Below, piece by piece: positions 55,590 to 64,000 of a DNA stretch of 64,000 bases. A program made the translations under genes and the position numbers. Location: positions 544,413,602-544,477,601 of the forward strand of contig NC_064616.1 of assembly GCF_023898315.1 (NCBI RefSeq), given 5' to 3'. The notes beneath the pieces are model-generated. The model ran no database searches. It was not told the origin of the DNA and was given only the letters and a program-made list of their open reading frames with translations. The DNA comes from Schistocerca nitens (lineage: Eukaryota; Arthropoda; Insecta; Orthoptera; Acrididae). How positions within the stretch are numbered: the first letter of the stretch is position 1; each line of letters starts with the position of its first letter.

Positions 55590-56525
55590 TTATGAATAGG
55601 TATCATTTTCGTTTATTTTTCGAGGATTTGGTGGTTACAATATTCAGTCTCGCTACGACAACTCTGTATTCACTAATCCCCGTATCGGTTTTGACACTCG
55701 TTATTAACTCAGGATTATTTGTTGCTAAGAGGTCAGGTGTATTTATAAAACACTTTACCATTCGCGTGGGCTCATGAAATAACTGCTCGAAATAATTTTC
55801 AGAGAACGCGTTTAGCACAATTTTGGATGATGTTTTATACGTACCTCCGGTATTAAACATGTATTTTTGCCAACATATCGAGGCTAATTTAAAGTCACCA
55901 CTAACTGTAATCGTATAAGTCGGGTACGTGTTTGAAATTAAACTCAAGTTTTCTTTGCCCGCATCTCGTGGTCGTGCGGTAGCGTTCTCGCTTCCCACGC
56001 CCGGGTTCCCGGGTTCGATTCCCGGCGGGGTCAGGGATTTTCTCTGCCTCGTGATGGCTGGGTGTTGTGTGCTGTCCTTAGGTTAGTTAGGTTTAAGTAG
56101 TTCTAAGTTCTAGGGGACTGATGACCATAGATGTTAAGTCCCATAGTGCTCAGAGCCATTTGATCCATTTTTTTCTTTGAACCTTTGAGCAATAGTGTCA
56201 TCTGAATTGGGAGATCGGTAAAAGGATCCAATTATGTCTTTATTCCGGTTGCCAAAAATGACCTCTTCTGATAATAACTCACAAGAAGTGTCTACATCTA
56301 TTTCGCAACAAGATAAACTACTTCTAACAACAACAAACACGGCACCGCCATCTGTGTTTAGCCTATCCTTTCAAAACACCGTTAGGTTCTCGCAAAAACT
56401 TCGGTTGAGTTCTATCCGGCTTTAGCCAACATTCATTGGCTGTAACGATTTGAATATTAGTGCTTTCTATTAGCGCTTAGAGCTCTGGTACTTTCCCAGC
56501 ACAGCTACGATAATTTACAACTGTA
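55590..56525 (-). pseudogene. CR1-like APE endonuclease, split by SINE
   Basis: Minus reading begins near 56525 with 'NIQIVTANECWL' (T/N-E-S-W-L catalytic Glu block). Frame 56134-56340 gives 'VFVVVRSSLSCCEIDVDTSC' and 'DIIGSFYRSPNS'. After the SINE, frame 55603-55998 gives 'YTITVSGDFKLASICW' (GDFN block, Asn changed to Lys), 'NTPDLLATNNPELIT' and 'GISEYRVVVARL' (SDH block, reading SEY). The loss of the last catalytic Asp-His and the SINE insertion make it inactive. Confidence 0.87.
55958..56170 (+). repeat. Gly-tRNA-headed SINE with 9-bp TSD
   Basis: The head resembles tRNA-Gly(CCC): 'gcggtagcgttctcgcttcc', CCCACG anticodon-loop region and B box GGTTCGATTCC. The body and tail are the same as in the Ser/Leu-headed SINEs. 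TSD ttttctttg at 55949-55957 and 56171-56179. Confidence 0.93.
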
Positions 56526-56656
56526 TGACCAATTGTTCTGGTATCTACGTTCTTCCTGTGTTCGGCCTGCTCCCTTTGTGACTAAGACCTTCTTGCATTT
56601 TCCCAAGACCCTGTAACCTAAAAAACCGCCCTGTCCACGTCACACAACCCTGCTAC

Positions 56657-57576
56657 CCGTGTAGCCGCCTCCTGCCTTTAGAGGCCACCAGACCTGCCAG
56701 CTGAACCCGAAACCCAACCACCCTTCGGCGCAAGTCGAGGAATCTGCATCCTACACGGTCGCAGAACCGCCTCAGCCTCTGGTTCAGATCCTCCGCTCGG
56801 CTCTTTACCAGAGCTCCTTAATCGTTCTCGTCGACTACGCTGCAAATGGTCAGCTCTGCTTTCATCTCGCAAGCAAAACTGGCAGCCTTTACCACTTCTG
56901 TTAGCCGCTCGAAACCAATTATAATCTCTTCTGATCCGAAGTGACACACGTCGTTTGCACCGACGTGAGCAACCACCTACAGCTGGCTGCACCCTGTGTT
57001 CTTCAAGGCCTCCGGGAGGACCTGTTCCACATCTGGAGTGGCTCCACCCAGTATGCACAATGAGTGCACGTTGGTTTTCTTTCCCTTCTTTGCAGCCATG
57101 TCCCTAAGGGGCCCCATAACGCTCCTAACGTTGGAGCTCCCAACTATCAATAATCCCACCCTCTGTGTTTGTCCGGATCTTGCAGGCTGAGAGGTTTCCT
57201 CTGAAACAATACAGGCGACAGCATCTGGCTCAGCGACAGTGTCAGCCACAGACAGCACCTGGAACCTGTTTGTCAGACAAACCGGGGAGGCCTTAAGTGC
57301 GGCCGCCTGGGGAGTCTTTCGCTGCCTGATACTCCCCGGTGTGACCTCCACTCGACCACAGGTGGGGGGGGGGGGGTCAACCTCAGTGCGAGTAGTAACT
57401 GGGCTGGCCACCGGTGAGGACCGATCGCAAGACTCGGACGCCCTGTACGTCCGTTGGATCCCCACGGCCGGCCCACAACAGTGGTGCCCATCCACTGCAG
57501 ACTCAAACCGTGTAACGGAAGCCATCACAGCGAGAAGATGAGAGCGAAGTGTCACCAATTCGGCTCCCATCAGCAC
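56657..57576 (-). pseudogene. CR1-like ORF1 with SGNH esterase-like domain
   Basis: One minus frame from 57576 runs 200 codons to a TAG at 56977 and continues in the same frame, past a second stop, to about 56657. The N-terminal third is low-complexity. 'VGLLIVGSSNVRSVM' corresponds to SGNH block I (GDS, here GSS), and 'VVAHVGANDVCHFG' to block III (GxND). 'AELTICSVVDEND' and 'RVGCRFLDLRRRV' follow at the expected spacing. An esterase domain in ORF1 is established for CR1-type LINEs. The catalytic Ser is still possible (GSS), but two nonsense codons separate the domain. Confidence 0.75.
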
Positions 57577-57659
57577 AAAACAATCTCAGTCCCTGTTCAT
57601 GCTAAAGAAAGTGTAAAACTAAACTATGCAGATATGTTGTGTCTGTAATGTCTCATTTA

Positions 57660-58205
57660 CCAGAGGAACATTTCCTAATTGGCTGAAATAAGCTGAAGTA
57701 AAACCACTGTACAAGCAGGGGGATAAAAAAATCCATGTAACTTCCAGTCAGTTTCTCTTTTGCCACCGTTGTTAAGAATTGTAGACTTCAAATAACACAT
57801 GGTTCAAGTCACAGTTTGGATATACAAAGGTTTCTGAAAATGAGAAGGATACTGACACATGTACTGAGCACACACTTACTTCACTTGACAATAAAATAAA
57901 TGATATATTCAATACCGATTTGATTGCATAGTTTACATCCTTTTGAGTAAGTCAGAATGTTACAATGTCGCTGTAAACTCTATTGGCTGATTCATCTCAT
58001 GTCTGTCTCATAGGAATCAAGAGTTGTCAATAGGAAACAGTCTTGTGTGAAGTTATCAGTCTTCATCCAATCAGGAACTAGTTGCATGTGGTGTTCCACT
58101 CGAGTGCATCGTACGAGTCTTACTTTTTCTTGAGTGTATTAATAACCATTTCAAAGTGACCTTAACATAAAACATAGTTCTTGTGTAACACAAGTAGCTT
58201 TTTAC
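57660..58205 (+). pseudogene. LINE RT fragment, second family
   Basis: The plus strand reads 'FPNWLK*AEVKPLYKQGDKK', the 'A.VKPL.KKGDK' fingers block, then 'SQFGYTKVSE' (NQFGFRKG-like), and near 58090 'CGVPLECIVRVLLFLECINN', a decayed GVPQGSILGPLLFLIYIND. The distance is shorter than in an intact RT, so part is deleted. This family differs from the CR1 at 54155. Confidence 0.65.
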
Positions 58206-59310
58206 TCTCACAAAATAAGGACTGCTACCGACAGAGGATGTGAAATTGATTCCACATTTTTAGATTTCCGGAAGGCTTTTGACACTGTTCGTCACACGGG
58301 ACTTCGAATCAAATTACATGCATATGAGGTATCGTCTGAGTTGTGTGACTGGTTTCGTGATTTCCTTTCAGGACGGTAAAAGTTCATAATAATTTAAGGA
58401 AAGTCATTTAGTAAAAAAGAAGTGACATCTGGCGTTGTCCAGGGCAGTGTTACAGGCCCTCTCTTTTCCTGGTCTACAGAAACGATTTAGGAGACAATCT
58501 GAGCTGCCCTCTTTGACTCTTTTTAGATGATGCTGTCACTTACCGTCTTATAAAGTCATCAGATGATCAAAACTAGTTGCAAAATGATATATAAAAGATA
58601 TTTGTAGGGCGAAAAAACTGGCAACTGACTATAAATAGTGAAAGATTGCAACTTATCCATATGAGTTCTAACAGAAATCCGCTAAATTTCGGTTACACGA
58701 TAAATCTCACAAATCTGAAGCGTGTGAATTCAATTAAATACTTAGGGATCACAATTATAAATAACTTAAATTGAAACGATCCCATAGATAATGTTGTAGG
58801 GAAAACAATCCAGAGAGGGCGATTTATTGGCAGAACGCTTTGATAATGCCACAGGTTTAGTAAGGAGATGCTTACTTTACACTAGTCCGCATTCTTCTCG
58901 TGTATTGGTGTGTGGTGTGGGATCTGCATCAGGTAGGATTGTTGGAGGACATTAGATATGTTCAGAGAAGGGGAGCCGGTTTTAGGACGTGAGATATGTT
59001 CAGAGAAGGGGAGCCGGTTTTGTATTATAGGTGAGAGATATTATACACGAATTGGAGTGGTAATCATAATAAAAGAGGCGTTTTTTGTAGCGGCAGGAGC
59101 TTCTCATGAAATGACGATCACCAACTTTTTCCTCAGTATGTGAAATTATTTTGTCCACTCTCACCTACCTAGGGAGAAAAGATCATCACAAAAGAAGGAG
59201 AAATCAGAGTTCACAACGAAAGATTTAAGTATTCGTTCTTTCGCGCGTTGATCGAGAGTGGAATGGTAGAGAATAGTAATCATGTAGATGTAGAAGCTAT
59301 GTTTTTTCAG
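58206..59310 (+). pseudogene. CR1-like LINE, 3' fragment
   Basis: Starts at 'DRGCEIDSTFLDFRKAFDTV' (RT motif A) and continues through 'LCDWFRDFLSGR', 'GQCYRPSLFLVYRNDLGD', 'LFLDDAVTYR' (a degenerate YADD site), 'KRVNSIKYLGIT'-like and 'REKRSSQKKEKSEFT', to the tail 'catgtagatgtagaagc'. The 3' end matches 54155-54340, so this is the same family in the opposite orientation. Stops and frameshifts throughout. It contains the 38-bp tandem duplication at 58954. Confidence 0.78.
58954..59021. repeat. 38-bp tandem duplication
   Basis: Thirty identical bases beginning agatatgttcagagaagg occur at 58954 and 58992, within the CR1 3' fragment; a local slippage duplication. Confidence 0.93.
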
Positions 59311-59999
59311 TTCCCAAACGATAAGAATATTACAATAACTAGCAACTCGACTATACTTCCAGAAACAGGTGCTTGTGTAGTTTTTATGGATATTAATAAA
59401 TGGATTCTAGACAATTCCCTACCACAAAATTTTAAATAATTCACTAGATGTAGTTAAAAACATGCAAAAGAATTTAAACCCCGTATGTATTAAATATTAA
59501 CAAATGTTAATGCAGAATTACTCGTTTCATATCTTTACGATTAATCATGCAATTGATCCATGGGACATTAAACTAACTAAATAACTAACGCGTAGGTAGC
59601 AGAGTTTGATAGTAACAAATTCTTGAGAGAGGAACTTGGTAGTAACCTCAGGTGTGTGGAGCAACACCTAAGCAGGTCTTGGTTAGCAGTTACTAAAGTT
59701 GTCAGGGGTACGTAATGTCACAATGAAAAAGCTGGCTAACTTTCTATTCCTTAGTTCCATAGTCCCATACGATATTATATTTTGATGTGTCTCATCAATC
59801 CAGGCTAAAGTGTTCTGGACTCAAAAGCGTAAAATATGAATTATTTCTAATGTAAATTCAATGGTGTCTTCCAGAATCACATTCGCAAACTTTGATAAAC
59901 TAGGAATTTATCCCATAATTTAATCTAGCATAAGTAAGGCATTTCTTTTTCAAGCCAACATTCCAGTTCAAGGAATCAATACCAGGGAATAAAACAATC
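59311..59999. other. Unassigned AT-rich DNA
   Basis: No supported gene. Confidence 0.5.
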
Positions 60000-60760
60000 T
60001 TCAAAACTTGAGAAAACTCAAAACGTGAGAAAACTTGGATTCCTTGGTCGAGCGGCTGGTGATGAGACACAAATCACGCCGGTAAATGCCAAACGACGCC
60101 TCACTTGCAGTAACTAGCGTAAACCCTGAAAGATTGAACAGTGCAAAAACGTTGGTGGAATGACGAATCACGGTACACAATGTGGCGGTCCCATGGCAGG
60201 GTGTGGGTATGGCGAATGCCGGATTAACGTCATCTGCCAGCGTGTGTAGTGCCAACAAAAAAATTTGGAGGCGGTGGTGTTATGTTGTCGTGGTGTTTTT
60301 CAAGGAGTGGGCTTTCACCCTTTATTGTTTTGCGTGCCACTATCACAGCATAGGCTTACTTTGATATATTTTGAGCGCCTACTTGCTTCCCACTGTTGAA
60401 GAGCAGGTCGTGAATGGCGATTGCATCTTTCACTACGATCGAGCGCCTGTTCATAATGCACGACCTGTGGCAGAGTGGTTACAAGGCAATAACATCCCTG
60501 TAATTGACTGGCCGGCACGGAGGCCTGACCTGAATCGTACAAAACACATTTGGGATGTTTTGGATCGCCGACTTCGTGCCAGTCCTCACCGGCCGACACC
60601 GATACCTCTCCTCATTGCAGCACACAATGAAGAATGAGCTACCATTCTCCAAGAAACCTTCCAGCACCAGATTGGATGTATGTCTGCGACAGTGGAAGCT
60701 TGTGATCAAGGCTAAGGGTGGGCCCACACCATACTGAATTCCAGCACTACCGATGGAGGG
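60000..60760 (+). pseudogene. Tc1-like (DD34E) transposase pseudogene D
   Basis: Fragments near 60180-60320 ('GCGYGECRIN', 'NLEAVVLCCRGVFQGVGF') match the first catalytic region with the Asp lost. The 88-codon frame 60371-60637 reads 'YLLPTVEEQVVNGDCIFHYD' (second Asp kept), 'VAEWLQGNNIPVIDWPARRP' and 'DLNRTKHIWDVLDRRLRA', where the final Glu (PIEHIW) has become Lys. After a stop it continues to the usual C-terminus near 60735. No intact start. Confidence 0.88.
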
Positions 60761-60790
60761 CCCAACGATTTTGTAAGTCATTTTCTGGAA

Positions 60791-60817
60791 GGTGTCCAGA
60801 TACTTTTGACCACATAG
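60791..60817 (-). repeat. Right terminal repeat of Tc1-like element D
   Basis: The reverse complement reads CTATGTGGTCAAAAGTATCT, the familiar Tc1-family end. The left counterpart was not found near 59950, so the element is truncated on the left. Confidence 0.75.
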
Positions 60818-62277
60818 TTTACATTCCACAGACCCCGCCACCTAGCTAAGGTACCCCGTTATGAAATTGCATAGGAAAGATAAGCAGCACCGACAGGGCA
60901 ATACACGCACAGAGAGACCGCTCGGTCTGAACAAAGAAGGCAACAGAGTGTTCCGCGAACCACTCAGTGGGTCGATAATGTTAAGTGACCATCCTTGAAA
61001 GAGAGTGGTAAAAGCCCCCATCACGAATAAAACGTGTAACTAAGTCAGCCTCTGAGGCGAAAGTACTATGCTACACTACAACGTGCAGAAAAATCTGAAG
61101 TTTTAAATTGCATATTTCTTTTCAAAATCGACTGAGAAACACTTCGAACTAAAAACTCACGCAAGATCAAAAGTGGGAACCTTTTCTGTTTTTACGAGGA
61201 AAGTAAAGCCTTTAAGGAAAATACAATTCATAAAACAATGTGGCGTAGTGTTATCAACGCCGAGAATTTTTTACACCTTGAAAATAGGGAAGTGGATTCT
61301 TCCCTTTTTCGTCCTGCTGGCTCAGCGCGAGGTGTGAACGCTGCTTTACTGCCAACGGCAAGAGACAAATTTCTATTACTATTTCTGGTTTCTATGTTCG
61401 TGGGGTGTAAGCGCTAATGGTCAGTAGCATCAGTGTGATTGGTTGTTAGGGGCTGGAGCAACGTCACAGCTTCCTTCAAGCTCTGGAGACGAAACCAGAG
61501 AGTCGTTCTTGTGCACAGGCGGCAGCGGGAGGCAACAGGTGGCACGCCGGCCACTGCTGTCTGAGCGCTATGTGTTTTCATCCACTGCTACTAAACTGCC
61601 CTATCGACCCAGCAGAAGCGGCCCGTACGCCACCCCCTGCAGCTCACTGTTTTCCTGTGTTTGAGGGCGATTTTCGAGATCCTGGCTTCACGTTGGAGGT
61701 CAGGTCTTGACACCTACTACAGTTGGATACACATAGTTTCTTGGTACATCTGCTCGTTTAACTGACATGAAACCATTCTGGATACGCGAAAATCAGACTG
61801 GAATGTTGAAACATTAGTCAATAGTTACTTCTGAATAAAATGAAAAATACGAACAGTTTTTACGAGGAATTAAATTTAGCCCCAAAGCTGTAAGCTACAG
61901 TCAGTCACAAAGCAACTTAATGTATATAGCAAAGTGCTAACGGGACAGCCAATATCTAATATCTACAATTCCATGGTCGAAAAATAGGACAGTGTATGTT
62001 CATAGACTACAGTGTGTCTGAAAACTCATATAATTCCGAAACGAAAACCAACTGTGAAAAATGCAGTTGGCCAGGAATGCACCTATGTCAGGGGCACACA
62101 CAATGGATACGAATGCACAATTTCAAATGTAAACAAGCTTCACATTAAAAAAATGTTATCTTTTTATAGTGGCACATGTATGTTTTGTCTACGGAAATGA
62201 AAACTAGAGGTACAGTTAGTTACTTGTTTTAATTGTTCTAGACGTCATAATTCCTGAAATTCATAGACTTTAAAGGA
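60818..62277. other. Unassigned DNA with GC-rich block
   Basis: No supported gene. A GC-rich block at 61440-61670 contains a 73-codon frame (61443-61664) that I do not recognise. Elsewhere AT-rich. Confidence 0.45.
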
Positions 62278-62392
62278 TGGAGACGGACCCACAGTTCCTT
62301 CCGTAATACGCAGAACAAGGGTTGCCTACAGGAGGTTTCAGAAGATTGCAGACAACCCGCATTACGGCAGGAACTGTGGCACCGTTTCCGTT
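62278..62392. repeat. Fold-back inverted repeat
   Basis: Arms of about 50 bp: 62278-62330 and 62344-62392. The core CACAGTTCCTTCCGTAAT pairs with ATTACGGCAGGAACTGTG, with about 15 bp of loop. It could form a hairpin RNA or be a small fold-back element. Confidence 0.8.
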
Positions 62393-63034
62393 ATTTAAAT
62401 GAAGTATTCCAGGAGGTATGAATAAGATTTATGGCAGTGAAACCAAGTCTGCCAACACCAATTGTACCTCTGGTTTTATTTCGGTAGTAATGTTCGATAA
62501 TAAAAAACATTGTGTTGAAAGTGGTATTTATATACTTTTACCAGTTGTGCCTACAGTGCCTACAGCACATGACATAGGTGCATCCGTACCCTGTTGCATT
62601 TAGCACGTTTAATTTTGTTTAGGAAAGGTATGATGTGACGAAGTTACGTGTGACACCCAGTGTATATTGTGAGTCACGTAAGACGTAACGCTGCATTTGT
62701 TTCGTTAACGGTTCCAGATATCGAAAAGAGATTTTCAAAAGATATTACTCAAAGGGGCACGAACTTTGGTGTTTGATAAAGAGACTCATCTCTTGTAACG
62801 ATCCAGATATTGAAGGAAGTACAGTTATTTAAATAAGAGTGATATACTTTTGTTAATGGCATTCGGATGCGCTTGAGAAGACGCGTACAGAGCTATAATG
62901 TAATACTTTGATTATTTCAATTCATTGGATTTCAGGTTATGCCCATTCAGCCATGTCAGTAAAGGAAAGCAGTACGATAGCATATTAGAGACGAATTCGT
63001 AAGTTACGATGATATAAACGTAAGGATAACAAAA
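62393..63034. other. Unassigned DNA
   Basis: No supported feature. Confidence 0.5.
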
Positions 63035-63105
63035 GACCCAGTCCCCGACAGGAGAAAATCTCCGACCCACCCGGGAATTGAACCTGGGCCACTTTGGTTA
63101 GACAA
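63035..63105 (-). repeat. SINE head fragment
   Basis: Minus-strand tRNA-like B box GGTTCAATTCCC with flanking 'ggagaaaatctccgaccca', the head side of the second SINE family (4867, 52838). The body is missing. Confidence 0.6.
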
Positions 63106-63106
63106 A

Positions 63107-64000
63107 ATGCTTGTTAATTTTGAGGCTGAAACGCAAGAAAATCCGAGAAATACTCTAAAAAATAAGGCACGTCGGCCGGAATTAGTGTTGCGTTCTAAAC
63201 ACGCTCATGCCAGGCTACATCGTTATTTCGAGCCTTTCGGCCGTGTACTTGTTTGTATTGTAGAACTAGCAGGAACTGTGTCTTCTATCGGCAGGTATAT
63301 TCTACTTCAACAATCCTTGTATACAGACATGTACACCAATGATAAGAAATTAGACAGGCTACTTTTAAACGGCGAATGTCAAAGAAATGCTGTCGGAACG
63401 ATCCGACGGTATAGGGAATTCTATCCTGATAGTCGCTGTCCGTCGCGACAGACACGTGCATTAATTAATGGTTCACTAGCGCGAACAGGTAGCTTCAACA
63501 TCAAATAATGAACAAAGAGTGCAATTGCCGGAGCACATGAAGAAGTTGTTCTAGCTTTTACGCTCATACTTCCTCATGGTAGCACGAGACGTACTGCAAG
63601 TAATGCGGGATTAGGCAGACGAGTGTCATTCTTATCTTGCATCATCAGACAAATTCTCCTTCAAGATCTGTCACTACGTCGGTAACTCTGAAGACGTGAC
63701 TTCTAACGTGATACAGAATATTATCGGTTTGATATGCAGTGCCTGTGACACGACTCTACGTTTTTGTTTCTTTTTTTCCCTACATAATGCTCCATATTGA
63801 CGAAGCAACGTGTACAAACATTGGTAATGTCAGTTTCGGTAAAATGCTCGATAGCCAGCAGAGGCCTTCATGACCGTGGAGCGCATATGTGTGTTGTGCC
63901 AGCATAGGAAATTTCACTGTGTGACCTTACTTCATCCGAGTGGTGCTAAATCAAAATATGTGTGCACACTTCCTTACTAACTTTCTACCCGCTCTTCTAG
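63107..64000 (+). pseudogene. DUF4817/DDE transposase remnant, cut by window end
   Basis: The 133-codon frame 63107-63508 has in its second half 'DRLLLNGECQRNAVGTIRRY', then 'YPDSRCPSRQTRALINGSLA' and 'RTGSF'. This is the pattern of DUF4817, an N-terminal HTH domain found with insect DDE transposases. Downstream, across stops, 63785-63960 reads 'IDEATCTNIGNVSFGKML', 'QQRPS', and 'PWSAYVCCASIGNFTV', resembling the 'DEA.FTN.G..N' and 'RPWSVNVWCGI' blocks of the partner DDE domain. The first half of the frame is unrelated and probably fortuitous. The remaining catalytic part lies beyond the window. Confidence 0.62.

Larger units (their letters stand above)
54155..57600 (-). mobile_element. CR1-like LINE, internally deleted, two SINEs inside
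   Basis: Minus-strand order is ORF1 with SGNH-like domain (56657-57576), APE endonuclease (55590-56525), RT N-terminal half (54345-55160) and a 3' end (54155-54340) finishing in GATGTAGATGTAG repeats. Most of the RT is deleted: 'NSVFLDFRKAFDT' at about 54360 runs directly into sequence normally near the end of ORF2. SINEs at 55177-55374 and 55958-56170 are later insertions. The 3' tail also matches the plus-strand fragment ending at 59310. Confidence 0.85.

Noticed and set aside
56678-57058. 126-codon minus frame overlapping LINE ORF1
   Set aside because: It is out of frame with the SGNH-like reading, which continues through a stop in the main frame. Its Arg-rich content reflects GC-rich DNA.
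1-64000. CRISPR arrays, bacterial operons, ribosome binding sites, riboswitches
   Set aside because: Sequence character is that of an animal nuclear genome; no regularly spaced short repeats or prokaryotic gene organisation were seen.

Overview
The window looks like repeat-packed intergenic DNA from an arthropod with a large genome. An orthopteran (grasshopper or locust, Schistocerca-like) is the best guess. That guess rests on my recollection of several tRNA-derived SINE families and LINE 3' ends, not on a database search. I found no host protein-coding gene, no functional tRNA or rRNA gene, no CRISPR array and no bacterial-style gene structure. Nearly all recognisable coding sequence belongs to transposable elements, and almost all of it is decayed.

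Layout, left to right. 0-5.5 kb: a SINE, a 110-bp direct repeat pair, a minus-strand Penelope-like element (PLE) remnant (reverse transcriptase plus GIY-YIG endonuclease) and a second SINE type. 6-10 kb: microsatellite, a SINE with a perfect 13-bp target-site duplication (TSD), and the 3' part of a Jockey/R1-like LINE whose sense strand is pyrimidine-rich. 10.97-12.32 kb: a complete mariner between TIRs, set in a CA/TA microsatellite and broken only by a 14-bp tandem-repeat expansion. 14.25-15.84 kb: a second PLE bounded by about 170-bp inverted repeats and split by two SINEs with TSDs. 17-20.7 kb: a degenerate Ty3/gypsy element with two SINEs. 21.5-22.6 kb: an unidentified decayed reading frame.

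25.7-46.7 kb is built around one family of complex repeats, called X here, and one very large inverted duplication. Arm A (28.37-32.59 kb) holds a Tc1-like transposase, repeat X and a LINE endonuclease. Arm B (36.46-46.69 kb) holds the same parts in reverse order and orientation, opened by about 5.9 kb of extra DNA that includes a gypsy gag-integrase fusion frame. The 3.9-kb spacer carries the rest of the LINE (its reverse transcriptase) and a GC-rich LTR-like insert. A third X copy lies at 25.7-27.2 kb and has gained a SINE that arm B lacks.

47-64 kb: a deleted mariner, a Tc1-like pseudogene with a SINE inside, three further SINEs, a CR1-like LINE (ORF1 with an SGNH-esterase-like domain, endonuclease, partial reverse transcriptase) carrying two SINEs with TSDs, two plus-strand LINE fragments, another Tc1-like pseudogene with a recognisable end, a fold-back hairpin, and a DUF4817-type transposase remnant running off the right edge.

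No operon or pathway is present. The relationships between features are insertional: SINEs in LINEs, PLEs, gypsy and Tc1 elements give a relative order of events, with SINEs the youngest layer in most places and the mariner also young.
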